NCBI GenBank assembly: GCA_900321965.1 | Contig: ONYA01000012.1 | Location: forward strand, 50,746 to 114,745 | Origin: an uncultured Prevotellaceae bacterium | GTDB taxonomy: Bacteria > Bacteroidota > Bacteroidia > Bacteroidales > Bacteroidaceae | Length of the DNA: 64,000 bases | Direction: 5' to 3' | Shown: positions 8,977 to 17,438 of the stretch, piece by piece | Numbering within the stretch: the stretch's first letter is position 1 | Layout of the letters: each line of letters starts with the position of its first letter | Program-made: the position numbers and the translations under genes | The notes under the pieces: generated by a model | Databases searched by the model: none | Seen by the model: the letters and a program-made list of their open reading frames with translations, nothing else | Told to the model about the DNA's origin: nothing

Positions 8977-9850
8977 AGAGGGTGGCCAACTGCATCAGAT
9001 ACTGTCCGTAGCCGTTCTTCAGCATCGGCTTGGCCAGTTCTTTCAGTTGCTCACGGTCTATCCAACCTTTCTTATATGCAATCTCCTCGAGACAGGCCAC
9101 CTTTAGGCCCTGGCGCTTCTCGATGACCTCGATGAAGGTCGAGGCCTCCGCTAACGAGTCGTGAGTGCCGGTGTCGAGCCAGGCAAAGCCGCGCTGCAGC
9201 GTCTGCACCTTCAGCTTCTGCTGGGCTAAGTACTCCTGGTTGACGGTCGTGATCTCCAGTTCGCCTCGGGCACTGGGCTTGATGTTCTTGGCAATCTCCA
9301 CCACGCTGTTGGGATAGAAGTACAGTCCGACAACGGCGTAGTTCGACTTCGGGTGCTCAGGCTTCTCCTCGATAGAGAGACAGTTGCCTTCCTTGTCGAA
9401 CTCTGCCACGCCGTAGCGCTCCGGGTCGTTGACATAGTAGCCGAAGACCGTTGCCAGTCCGTGCTTCTCGGCATTCTCCACACTCTGCTTCAGCAGACCG
9501 GTGAAGCCGGAGCCGTAGAAGATGTTGTCGCCCAGGACCAGGCAGGCGCAGTCGTCGCCAATGAACTCCTCGCCGATGATGAAAGCCTGTGCCAGACCGT
9601 CGGGCGACGGCTGTTCAGCATACTCAAAATGCACGCCCAACTCCTCGCCGGTGCCAAGCAGGCGGCGGAATCCCGGCAGGTCGTGCGGTGTCGAGATAAT
9701 CAGAATGTCGCGGATGCCTGCCAGCATCAGGGCCGAGATGGGATAGTATATCATCGGCTTGTCGAAGATGGGAATCAGCTGTTTCGATATTCCCTTGGTG
9801 ATAGGGTAGAGGCGTGTGCCGCTACCGCCAGCTAAAACGATACCTTTCAT
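8975..9850 (-). CDS. rfbA: glucose-1-phosphate thymidylyltransferase
   Basis: Makes dTDP-glucose from glucose 1-phosphate and dTTP, first step of dTDP-L-rhamnose synthesis for surface polysaccharide. 291 residues from the ATG at 9850, starting [16 protein letters not shown], the nucleotide-binding signature; the frame is open further upstream but that region contains the promoter, so I reject the longer start. [15 protein letters not shown] and [12 protein letters not shown] are RmlA hallmarks. No other rfb genes are adjacent. Confidence 0.95.
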   Translation of the reverse strand: MKGIVLAGGSGTRLYPITKGISKQLIPIFDKPMIYYPISALMLAGIRDILIISTPHDLPGFRRLLGTGEELGVHFEYAEQPSPDGLAQAFIIGEEFIGDDCACLVLGDNIFYGSGFTGLLKQSVENAEKHGLATVFGYYVNDPERYGVAEFDKEGNCLSIEEKPEHPKSNYAVVGLYFYPNSVVEIAKNIKPSARGELEITTVNQEYLAQQKLKVQTLQRGFAWLDTGTHDSLAEASTFIEVIEKRQGLKVACLEEIAYKKGWIDREQLKELAKPMLKNGYGQYLMQLATL

Positions 9851-9869
9851 ATTTTTTGTAGTTTGAATG

Positions 9870-9901
9870 CAAAGATACATATTATTTAATGTCTTTCCAA
9901 A
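9870..9901 (-). promoter_or_regulatory. promoter of rfbA
   Basis: Minus strand TATCTTTG (plus strand 9870-9877) and TTTG (plus strand 9898-9901), 20 bases apart; the -7 box ends 19 bases before the ATG. Confidence 0.75.
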
Positions 9902-9966
9902 CTTTTGACTACTTTTGTTTGGTTTGTTAAACAATTTTTAGTAACGACTCTATATATTTATCAATG

Positions 9967-10308
9967 ACCCACACCTCTTACACCTGGCACTTAACTGATT
10001 GATATACAGTACACTTCTTCGACGGCGTAAGTCGCACCAGTGGTCGCACCAGTGGTCGCACCATTCGTTTCATAAAAACTGTGTATTTGGTGTTGCCGAA
10101 AATGTTTCACGGAAAATGCCGGGAACGTACAAGCCGCTCGTAAAATTTTTGCGGCCATTCATAAAAATTTCGCGGCCGTTCGTAAATGTTTCACGGTTGG
10201 GCATAATACACTGGTGTCACCTTTTGGTGCGACCATTGGTGCTACCAACCTATAGAAAAACGATACTGAAAATCAACCGGTTAAGTACCAGGTGTAAGAG
10301 GTGTCACC
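9967..10308. repeat. inverted-repeat element, copy A
   Basis: About 340 bp. The outer arms, 9971-9995 and 10280-10304, are complementary with one mismatch over 25 bases. Inside lie tandem TGGTCGCACCA units (10030-10063) that are inverse to TTGGTGCGACCATTGG near 10224-10239. The centre (10102-10201) contains three 21-base units each with a CGG core and GTAAA. The same plan recurs at 44742-45262, where the 100-base centre matches at about 84 positions without gaps. No transposase is present. Confidence 0.8.
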
Positions 10309-10608
10309 TATTGTTTCTATACAAGGTTCAGGTGGGTAATGATTCAACCGTTTATTCAGAAAGTTATATGAAAAATAAAAGCCACCCTTGGGAGGTGGCT
10401 TTTAAATGGAGCAGGGGCGATAAGGTCTTACTCCCCGCACTCAGCGGCGTAGTCAAAAACTTACGTTTGACGCTGCAAATATAGACATTATTTCTGAAAG
10501 AAGCAAGAAAAAGGCTGAGATTTTATGAGTTTTTCTTTAATTGCGCGCCTTTTAAAGCGATTTTTCAAAATAAACAGGAAAAACCGACTCATTATCGAAT
10601 TCTTTTTG
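10309..10608. other. non-coding stretch with two hairpins
   Basis: No convincing gene. AAAAGCCACC at 10377-10386 pairs with GGTGGCTTTT at 10394-10403 (terminator-like in both directions). A second dyad, GCGGC(gta)GTCAAA around 10444-10457 with TTTGACGCTGC around 10466-10476, follows. These could end a transcript from copy A. The rest is AT-rich spacer leading into the promoter at 10609. Confidence 0.45.
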
Positions 10609-10616
10609 TAATTTTG
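10609..10616 (+). promoter_or_regulatory. -7 box before the GIY-YIG gene
   Basis: TAATTTTG, 21 bases before the ATG at 10638. I see no good -33 box at the right distance, so confidence is modest. Confidence 0.5.
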
Positions 10617-10637
10617 TGGCGATAAATAGGCTACGAA

Positions 10638-11282
10638 ATGAACAACAAAGAACCTGGCTATGTTTACATACTAACGAATCCCAGTTTTCGCGAGGATTGG
10701 GTGAAGATTGGCAAGAGTTCACGTCCAGTAGATGTGAGAAGCAAGGAACTGGATAATACTGCCGTTCCATTGCCCTTCGAGATATTCGCCACGATGAAGA
10801 CCACGAAATACAACGAAGTGGAGAAGTTGGTGCATAAGACCATTGATCGCCTCACCGACTTGCGCATCCGCCAAAACCGCGAGTTTTTCAATGTGGCCCC
10901 ACAGATGGCCCTTGACATCTTCCGTGATATTGCCAGCGCAATAGACGATGCCGAAGTAACGCTATATGAAGATAACAAACCCATTATGGAAAGCGATCAC
11001 AAGGAACCACAGAAGCGAGAAGTGAAACGCCCACGTTTCAAATTCTCCATGTGTGGCATTAAGATTGGCGAACAAGTCACATTCGACCCAACGGGTCTTA
11101 TTGTAAAAGTTGCCTCCGATGACAGCATCGAATACGAAGGACGCATCTATAAACTCTCCCCCTTCGTTGGTACCTTTATGCCTGAAGACCATCGTGATGC
11201 CTCTGGTGCCTATCAAGGAGCCAAGTACTTCTCGTATAACGGGAAAGTGTTGGATGAGATAAGGAAAGAAAACAATGAATAA
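10638..11282 (+). CDS. GIY-YIG family protein (T5orf172-like) in a restriction locus
   Basis: 214 residues. The first 100 match the T5orf172 branch of GIY-YIG nucleases: GYVYILTN at residues 7-14 (the GIY half) and VKIGKSSRPVDVRSKEL (the YIG half plus the conserved Arg). The rest (about 120-214) is a small domain of unknown type with GEQVTFDPTGLIVKV. It ends 12 bases before the large restriction-modification gene, so the two are probably one transcript. It could be a nuclease or a DNA-binding accessory of the restriction system; this is inference. Confidence 0.75.
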   Translation: MNNKEPGYVYILTNPSFREDWVKIGKSSRPVDVRSKELDNTAVPLPFEIFATMKTTKYNEVEKLVHKTIDRLTDLRIRQNREFFNVAPQMALDIFRDIASAIDDAEVTLYEDNKPIMESDHKEPQKREVKRPRFKFSMCGIKIGEQVTFDPTGLIVKVASDDSIEYEGRIYKLSPFVGTFMPEDHRDASGAYQGAKYFSYNGKVLDEIRKENNE

Positions 11283-11294
11283 TCAGAATTATAT

Positions 11295-14200
11295 ATGATC
11301 ACAAAAGATAATCTTAGAGACCTTCTAGTTTGTTTGGGATTTCAGCAATCTGACACCATACAAGACGAGATGATCTTGCATTTTGCCAATATAAATTCCA
11401 CAATAGCCGTCGATTTTACAAATGAGTTGATTAAATATCCTGATGGTGTCGAAGCAGACCGCGACACGACTAAGAATTTCTCAAAAAATGAAAATTTTGT
11501 GGTGTTAGTGTGTGTTGTTGGGCTATTTGCGCAAGGATATAAACCAGAACATATCGTTTTAGAACCAGAAACGCCTGGTGGTCGAGAAAATGGCTATTAT
11601 TATGGTGATATTTTGATTCGTGACAATCATAAGCGTCCTTATTTGCTTATCGAGTGTAAAACAGAAGACGGCAAAGAGGATGATGAATTTCAGAAAGCAT
11701 GGCGTAAGACTCTGTTAGATGGTGATCAACTATTTAACTACTATAACACATATAGGCAAGCTCAATACTTAGTTTTATATGCCTCTGATTTTGTTGATGG
11801 AGAATCTATATGTGATTATCGACTTATAACTATGACAGATAATGATGATTATTTGGAATCAAATCCTCATTTGGCAAGTTATACAAAAGTTAGTCACGAT
11901 AACGGAACTAGAGATGATTTCTTCCGAGTTTGGTGTGATACTTATGGGAAAGATTTCTCCACGAATGGAGCTTTTGAGGTAGGAGAAGTTCCTGCTTTTG
12001 GCATCAAAAAGAAAAAACTCACATTTGATGATTTGGTAAACGTAGAAGAAGGTGATATTCATAAAAAATATCATCGGTTTGCTCAAATACTTCGCCAATA
12101 TAATGTGGCGAGCCATGAGAATGCTTTTGACAAGCTTGTAAACTTATTTCTGGTTAAAGTCGTTGATGAATCCCAGAATAAGAATGATTTGCAATTCTTG
12201 TGGAAAGGTGCTGCATATGATGATTACTACAGTTTTCAAGATAGGCTTCAAAAAATGTATCATATTGGAATGAGAGATTATCTTGGTGAGCAAGTGACAT
12301 ATGTTGACAATGAATCTATTGACAATGCTTTTAGATTACAACGTAATGACCCAGACGCAATAAAGAAACAGATTGTTGAGTATTTTAGAGAATTAAAGTT
12401 TTACAGCAATAGTGATTTCGGTTTTTTGGATGTACATAACAAGGAACTCTTTTTTCAAAATGCAGTAATTTTGAAAGCGATGGTTGAAATGCTGCAAAAT
12501 ATTAAATTGAAAACAGATGTTCAAAATCAATTCCTCGGAGATTTGTTTGAAAACTTTCTCGACCAAGGCGTAAAACAGAATGAAGGTCAATACTTTACAC
12601 CGACTCCGATAACTAGATTTATGGTGTCTTCTTTACCTTTAGAGGAACTTATCAAAGGAAGCATGGAGATACCTAAGGCTATAGATTATGCATGTGGTGC
12701 TGGGCATTTCTTAAACGAATATGCATCACAAATAAGGGAATTTGTTGTAAAGTACAAGGGAATAGAACAACTCTCTGATTATTATAAAAACATATTTGGA
12801 ATCGAAAAAGAATATCGTCTCTCAAAAGTATCTAAAGTGTCATCAATTATGTATGGGCAAGATGGTATTCAGATTGTTTATGGAGATGGATTAGTTCCTC
12901 ATGACAAAATAGAAGAAGGTGGATTTAAAGTGCTTGTGGCAAATCCTCCATATAGCGTCACAGGCTTCTTAAAGACCTTGTCCAAAGAAGAAAGAAATGC
13001 ATACATATTAGGTAGAGAAATGAAAGATAAAGCAGTAGAGTCATGCAATTACATAGAATCCTTCTTTATTGAGCGGGCTAAAAAACTGCTTGCTCCAGAA
13101 GGCATCGCTGCTATAATACTTCCATTCACTTTATTAACTGGGGCAGATTCAATGTATAAGAGGACTCGCGAAATCCTACTTCAATATTTTGATATTATTT
13201 CTATTGCCCATTTTGGCGATGGCACTTTTGGTAGAACAGGCACAAATACTGCAGTCTTGTTCTTACGTAGGAAAAAGAACAAGCCTGATTTTGCTGAGCA
13301 TTGTAGAGTAAGAATTAATAGTTGGTTCAAAAATGATCATAGTCAGGACCAAAGATACCAAGATTTATTCGTCATTTCTGAATATGTAGAACATATTGGT
13401 ATAGATGAAGCAACATATATGTCTCTTGTGCACGGAGAATTAACAGAAAACTTGCTTGATAGCGATTTGTACAATCGTTATTATGATGTTTTCGCAAATG
13501 ACTCAACAGCAAAGAGTATTAAAGACAAGAAGATTACTGCAAAATATACAGAGGAATTAAAAGAACGCGATTTGGAAAAATACATTTTTGACTCGATAAG
13601 AACTATAGAGTCCGAAAAGTTGTTATATTTCATGATATGTTCACAGAATCCTTGTAAAATTGTAGTTGTTGACAGTCCTATAAGTAAAAATAAGAAAGAT
13701 AAGAGCGAGCAAGAATTTTTAGGTTACAACTGGAGTACGGCTAAAGGTCGAGAAGGGATTCATTGTATTATTGATGATGATAGTACAGAGGACGATTCTG
13801 ATAATGACCGTGAGCGAATTAAACGAATAAAGACACCATTGTTTAATCCTGTAGATTTTGCAGATAAAACAAAGGTGAACACAATTATTCGCAATAATTA
13901 TTTGGGAATAGAAACTGCAATCCCAGAACAGATACAGAAGCATGTGAAGTTTACTCCGTTAATAGACATGATTGACTTCAATCAGACATCTTTTGACGAA
14001 GCCATCAATATAGTTCCGCAACATCAAATTGAGATTGATTCAACCTTTGACTGTCCGAGCCTTGGAAGTCTTGTGTTTTTGAATGAGCAAACTATGAATC
14101 CGTCAAAATGGGATAAAGAAATAATATACGTAGATATTTCTTCGGTTGAGAAAAATACAGGTATAATATCATATTCTGATAGAATAATAGGTAAGAAAGC

Positions 14201-14642
14201 ACCTTCTCGTGCAAGACGAATTGTAAAGGATCATTCCGTTCTCATATCAACAGTTCGTCCAAACCTTAAAGGTTTTGCATATGTTGATAAAGAGGTAAAA
14301 GATGCCATTTACTCAACGGGCTTTGCTGTCTTGCGTCCTCAAAACGAAAAAGTGTTAAACTCTAAGTATTTATACTATATGTTTATGTATCTTGATATTG
14401 TCATGTCTCAAATCAAAGCTATGATGCCGAAAGGTGCCTATCCGAGTATAAATGCGGATAACATAAAGAAGATACGTATTCCACTTCCTAATCCAGATGT
14501 TCAAACTTCTGTAATACATTCAATTGAAGTTATTGAAAAGAAATTCCAGAGTTCAAGAATGAAGGTTGAAGATTTACAAAAAGAAGTAATGAAAGTGTTT
14601 ATCAAAAATAAAATTGTTAATTCAGAAGTAGGGGACGAATAA
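11295..14642 (+). CDS. single-chain restriction-methylation-specificity enzyme (type IIG / type I-like)
   Basis: 1115 residues. An N-terminal HsdR_N-like nuclease domain has GDILIRD...YLLIECK (about 103-122), the PD-(D/E)xK pattern. The adenine methyltransferase domain has motif I ACGAGHFL (about 466) and motif IV NPPY (about 550). The C-terminal part (about 910-1100) resembles one HsdS target-recognition half with a coiled helix at the end. There is no helicase, so it is not HsdR. It should methylate adenine at, and cut, an unknown DNA site and protect against phage. The gene is clearly more AT-rich than its flanks, which suggests transfer. Confidence 0.87.
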   Translation: MITKDNLRDLLVCLGFQQSDTIQDEMILHFANINSTIAVDFTNELIKYPDGVEADRDTTKNFSKNENFVVLVCVVGLFAQGYKPEHIVLEPETPGGRENGYYYGDILIRDNHKRPYLLIECKTEDGKEDDEFQKAWRKTLLDGDQLFNYYNTYRQAQYLVLYASDFVDGESICDYRLITMTDNDDYLESNPHLASYTKVSHDNGTRDDFFRVWCDTYGKDFSTNGAFEVGEVPAFGIKKKKLTFDDLVNVEEGDIHKKYHRFAQILRQYNVASHENAFDKLVNLFLVKVVDESQNKNDLQFLWKGAAYDDYYSFQDRLQKMYHIGMRDYLGEQVTYVDNESIDNAFRLQRNDPDAIKKQIVEYFRELKFYSNSDFGFLDVHNKELFFQNAVILKAMVEMLQNIKLKTDVQNQFLGDLFENFLDQGVKQNEGQYFTPTPITRFMVSSLPLEELIKGSMEIPKAIDYACGAGHFLNEYASQIREFVVKYKGIEQLSDYYKNIFGIEKEYRLSKVSKVSSIMYGQDGIQIVYGDGLVPHDKIEEGGFKVLVANPPYSVTGFLKTLSKEERNAYILGREMKDKAVESCNYIESFFIERAKKLLAPEGIAAIILPFTLLTGADSMYKRTREILLQYFDIISIAHFGDGTFGRTGTNTAVLFLRRKKNKPDFAEHCRVRINSWFKNDHSQDQRYQDLFVISEYVEHIGIDEATYMSLVHGELTENLLDSDLYNRYYDVFANDSTAKSIKDKKITAKYTEELKERDLEKYIFDSIRTIESEKLLYFMICSQNPCKIVVVDSPISKNKKDKSEQEFLGYNWSTAKGREGIHCIIDDDSTEDDSDNDRERIKRIKTPLFNPVDFADKTKVNTIIRNNYLGIETAIPEQIQKHVKFTPLIDMIDFNQTSFDEAINIVPQHQIEIDSTFDCPSLGSLVFLNEQTMNPSKWDKEIIYVDISSVEKNTGIISYSDRIIGKKAPSRARRIVKDHSVLISTVRPNLKGFAYVDKEVKDAIYSTGFAVLRPQNEKVLNSKYLYYMFMYLDIVMSQIKAMMPKGAYPSINADNIKKIRIPLPNPDVQTSVIHSIEVIEKKFQSSRMKVEDLQKEVMKVFIKNKIVNSEVGDE

Positions 14643-14693
14643 ATCCCTGTGGCATATAAACAAGTTTCGTCGTATTACACATAAAAAGAAATT

Positions 14694-15305
14694 ATGTTTG
14701 AATCATCAAATTTAAGATTCCTAAAACAGTTAAAAAAGGATGTATCAAGTCTTCCATGGGATATTTGGGAAGAATCAGACATAAATGACCCTAATTATTC
14801 TAAGAAGAGAAAGATACTGATTGGGAAAGTTATGCACATCGATTACGAGCTGCAAGGATATATTACGAAGAAATATGGAAATGGCGAACTGCTAAAGGAG
14901 TTGTCTAATTATTCTTTCTTTACAAAAGGATTCATAGCAGATACCTTTAATATTGTAAATAATGACGCTTGGAGAAAAGGGAAATCTTCTTTTCTGTGTT
15001 TTATTGACAAGATGATTGATTTTGCAGAAAGTGAAGAGATTATAGAATCAGAAGGTTTTAAAACTACATTATTGAAACTCATTTTACTGTTTGCGGTAGT
15101 CGTCTTTACTTCTGTTGTCGTATTCAGTGACCTTATCTTTAACAACATCAATTTTACACTCGAACTCAGTACAAAACTGAGAGCGTTTATTATCATAGGT
15201 TCTTTCGTTATAAGTTCTTGCTTATTATGGAAAGAGAAAAAAGAAGTAACAATTCCTATTTGCGCAACTTTTGTTGGCGCATTGTTGGATTGGTTAATAA
15301 GTTAA
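14694..15305 (+). CDS. membrane protein of unknown function behind the restriction gene
   Basis: 203 residues, not recognised. Residues 1-120 are charged and probably cytoplasmic; 121-200 contain about three hydrophobic segments (LILLFAVVVFTSVVVFSDLIF, then two more, shown in part). It lies 51 bases after the restriction enzyme on the same strand and shares its low GC. A soluble sensor domain plus membrane helices next to a nuclease is a layout seen in phage-defence effectors, but nothing in the sequence proves that role. Confidence 0.6.
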   Translation: MFESSNLRFLKQLKKDVSSLPWDIWEESDINDPNYSKKRKILIGKVMHIDYELQGYITKKYGNGELLKELSNYSFFTKGFIADTFNIVNNDAWRKGKSSFLCFIDKMIDFAESEEIIESEGFKTTLLKLILLFAVVVFTSVVVFSDLIFNNINFTLELSTKLRAFIIIGSFVISSCLLWKEKKEVTIPICATFVGALLDWLIS

Positions 15306-15342
15306 GATGATATATATTATAGATATTGAAGATTCTTAATCA

Positions 15343-15522
15343 ATGGTTAACATGGATAATAATGAAAGTCAATACAATTTAGACGTGTGGAAAGCATTCG
15401 TTCTTAAAGAGTTATGCAATCTCAATGAGGCTTCTCTTATTGATACTATTTGGAATCGTTTAAAAGTGAACCAAAAACTACCGGAGTCTGATTGGAAAGT
15501 CCATTGCTCACAATGTGTCTGA
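15343..15522 (+). CDS. small hypothetical protein, 59 residues, possibly a remnant
   Basis: ATG at 15343, stop at 15520-15522. The product contains LDVWKAFVLKELCNLNEAS and is Trp/Leu/Lys-rich and probably helical. It sits in the AT-rich island between the membrane protein and the RhuM gene. It may be a real small gene or the start of a longer gene cut by recombination at about 15520; no promoter was found. Confidence 0.35.
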   Translation: MVNMDNNESQYNLDVWKAFVLKELCNLNEASLIDTIWNRLKVNQKLPESDWKVHCSQCV

Positions 15523-15675
15523 CACTTTGTGAGGTAAGAAAGGGTAAGATAAAGATGTTTTTTGACAGCAAAAACAATTAAGTAGCAGAAAAAGATGTAA
15601 CTTTCTTTGTAAACAAAGCGACCTTAGGGTCGAGCGGCAAATGAAATATGAATATGGATAAATAAAAAGAGAAAG
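15523..15675. repeat. RhuM leader repeat, copy 1, in a non-coding spacer
   Basis: 15599-15613 (AACTTTCTTTGTAAA) and 15618-15657 match a second copy before the broken RhuM gene (16736-16750 and 16791-16830; 3 mismatches in the 40-base block). CGACC-TTAG-GGTCG forms a hairpin. This copy lacks the extra 40 bases present in copy 2. The rest of the spacer shows nothing. Confidence 0.7.
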
Positions 15676-16683
15676 ATGAACGAGATACAATTCATTTTGT
15701 ACCAATTGCCTGATGAGGAAGGCAGGGTGCAGGTGGTGATAAAGGACGAAACAATTTGGGCTACGCAGAAAGCGATGGCACAATTGTTTGGTGTGGGTGT
15801 TCCTGCCATCAGCAAGCATCTGGCACATATCTTTGAAGAGGGAGAACTTAATAAAGACACGACTGTTTCCAAAATGGAAATAGTCGTAAGCAGGGGGTTT
15901 AGAGGGGAGATCCCAGAACAAGTTGATTTCTTTTCTCTTGATGCCATTATTGCCGTTGGCTATCGCATCTCGTCAGCCCGTGCCACTAAGTTCCGCATCT
16001 GGGCAACGAAGATTCTGAACGAGTATATACGCAAAGGATTCGTACTGGATGACGAAAGGCTAAAACAAGGGAAAGCCGTGTTTGGGAAGGATTACTTCCG
16101 CGAGTTGCTGGAAAGGATCAGGAGTATTCGGGCCAGTGAACGCCGTATCTGGCAACAGATTACTGATATCTATGCGGAGTGCTCCTACGACTACGACCGT
16201 AATTCTCCAACAACTCGCGAGTTCTACCAGATGATTCAGAACCGTTTCCACTATGCCATCACGGGACAGACGGCACCAGAGATTATCTACTCTCGTGCCG
16301 ACCACACGAAAGAACACATGGGATTGCAAACCTGGAAGAACGCACCTGACGGAAGGGTGTTGCTGAGTGATACGAAGATTGCAAAGAACTATCTTCCAGA
16401 GAAGGAAATACGGCAATTGGAAAGAGCGGTGACGGGCTATTTTGACTATATCGAAGACTTGATTGAAAGGGAGAATGCGTTTAACATGGAGCAGTTTGCC
16501 GCATCAGTCAATGAGTTTCTGACCTTTAGAAGGTATGCGCTTTTGCCTGACAAGGGAAAGATCAGTCGTGAAGAAGCAGACCGAAAAGCAGAGGAAGAAT
16601 ATAAGCTGTTTAATCCGACACAACGAATTGACTCAGATTTCGACAAGGAAATTCGTAGTTTGTTCGACGATTCAAATAATTGA
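15676..16683 (+). CDS. RhuM-family protein (virulence protein RhuM-like)
   Basis: 335 residues. The start IQFILYQLPDEEGRVQVVIKDETIWATQKAMAQLFG..ISKHL, the middle DAIIAVGYRISSARATKFRIWAT and a helical C-terminus match RhuM proteins along their whole length. The first 110 residues look like a Bro-N/KilA-like DNA-binding module with a helix-turn-helix (AMAQLFGVGVPAISKHL). These genes are often found inside type I restriction loci and genomic islands, as here; their biochemical function is not established. Confidence 0.85.
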   Translation: MNEIQFILYQLPDEEGRVQVVIKDETIWATQKAMAQLFGVGVPAISKHLAHIFEEGELNKDTTVSKMEIVVSRGFRGEIPEQVDFFSLDAIIAVGYRISSARATKFRIWATKILNEYIRKGFVLDDERLKQGKAVFGKDYFRELLERIRSIRASERRIWQQITDIYAECSYDYDRNSPTTREFYQMIQNRFHYAITGQTAPEIIYSRADHTKEHMGLQTWKNAPDGRVLLSDTKIAKNYLPEKEIRQLERAVTGYFDYIEDLIERENAFNMEQFAASVNEFLTFRRYALLPDKGKISREEADRKAEEEYKLFNPTQRIDSDFDKEIRSLFDDSNN

Positions 16684-16735
16684 TTACCCCGAGAATCAAA
16701 GGGACGATTCTTGTGATCATTCGAAATAATTGAAT

Positions 16736-16830
16736 AACTTTCTTTGTAAAACCGCTCGGCGACGAAGGAGACGCTTGCTAGAGCAAGAATGCGACCTTAG
16801 GGTTGAGCGGCAAACAAAATATGAATATGG
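16736..16830. repeat. RhuM leader repeat, copy 2, with extra stems
   Basis: Same sequence as 15599-15657 with an insert of about 40 bases. CCGCTC at 16752-16757 can pair with GAGCGG at 16805-16810, enclosing a hairpin CTTGC (16774-16778) / GCAAG (16783-16787). The repeat ends at the first codons (ATGAATATGG) of the following RhuM remnant, so it behaves like a 5' leader. Confidence 0.7.
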
Positions 16831-17212
16831 TAGAAGATAAAGGACAAATACTATTATACCAGACTCCGGATGGGGAGTCGCGTATTGAGGTGAGGCTGCA
16901 AGGTGAAACAGTGTGGCTCAGCCTTGACCAGATGGCGGAGCTGTTTCAATGTAACAAATCGACCATCTCCAGACACATCAAGAACGTGTTTGAGGAGGGG
17001 GAACTGGAAAAGGAAGTGGTGGTTGCAAAATATGCAACTACCACTCAGCACGGTGCAATTGAAGAAAAACACAGACACATGATGTCGATTATTACAACCT
17101 GGACATGATTATCAGCGTAGGCTATCGCGTCCATTCATATCGTGGCGTTCAGTTCCGCATGTGGAGGGAACAGAAGAAATTGACGGATAATGGAGGTAAG
17201 GAGAAACAATGA
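16821..17212 (+). pseudogene. RhuM-family gene, frameshifted and truncated
   Basis: Starting at ATG 16821, the product aligns with the RhuM N-terminus (ILLYQTPDGESRIEVRLQG). After AIEEK near 17070 the frame is lost; restoring one base gives THDVDYYNLDMIISVGYRV, the expected continuation, ending at 17212. The normal C-terminal 200 residues are absent. The frame opens at a TTG (16803) but the repeated leader covers that part. A dead paralogue of the upstream RhuM gene. Confidence 0.8.
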
Positions 17213-17280
17213 AGCTAAGACGACCATTACACTCTTTATCAGATTTTGTTGTTATGCTGGCATAGATTTTGAGATTATTG

Positions 17281-17312
17281 TTTGGATGTTTTGAGATTAT
17301 TGTGTACCTTTG
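17281..17312 (+). promoter_or_regulatory. promoter without an obvious gene
   Basis: TTTG at 17281-17284, 20 bases, TACCTTTG at 17305-17312. Downstream is only a 23-codon frame (ATG 17331) before the fic promoter. It may give a long fic leader or a short transcript. Confidence 0.55.
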
Positions 17313-17344
17313 TAAACGCAATTAGTAATAATGGCAAGTGTCTT

Positions 17345-17357
17345 GATTTGTCAAATC
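17345..17357. promoter_or_regulatory. dyad GATTTGTCAAATC upstream of fic
   Basis: Six-base arms around one base, between two promoters in front of the Fic gene. Spacing suits a repressor site, for instance autoregulation by the winged-helix end of the Fic protein, but this is conjecture. Confidence 0.3.
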
Positions 17358-17398
17358 ACAGGAATTACTTTTTGCTCCATTATAAAGAAAAGGAATGA

Positions 17399-17428
17399 TT
17401 GAAATCCGAAAGATAATTAATAATTTTG
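17399..17428 (+). promoter_or_regulatory. promoter of fic
   Basis: TTG at 17399-17401, 19 bases, TAATTTTG at 17421-17428; ATG at 17439. Confidence 0.65.
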
Positions 17429-17438
17429 CAAGCGGAAT

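Noticed and set aside
9851-9934. Longer N-terminus for rfbA
   Set aside because: The extension runs through the promoter boxes, and the family starts at the nucleotide-binding MKGIVLAGG.
9999-10484. 161-codon open frame across repeat copy A
   Set aside because: It spans the inverted-repeat element and a terminator-like hairpin, starts without a promoter, and its downstream part is not kept in copy B.
9935-10637. tRNA or integrase attachment site at the island's left border
   Set aside because: No cloverleaf with a TTC-arm could be found, and no integrase or transposase gene is present near either island.
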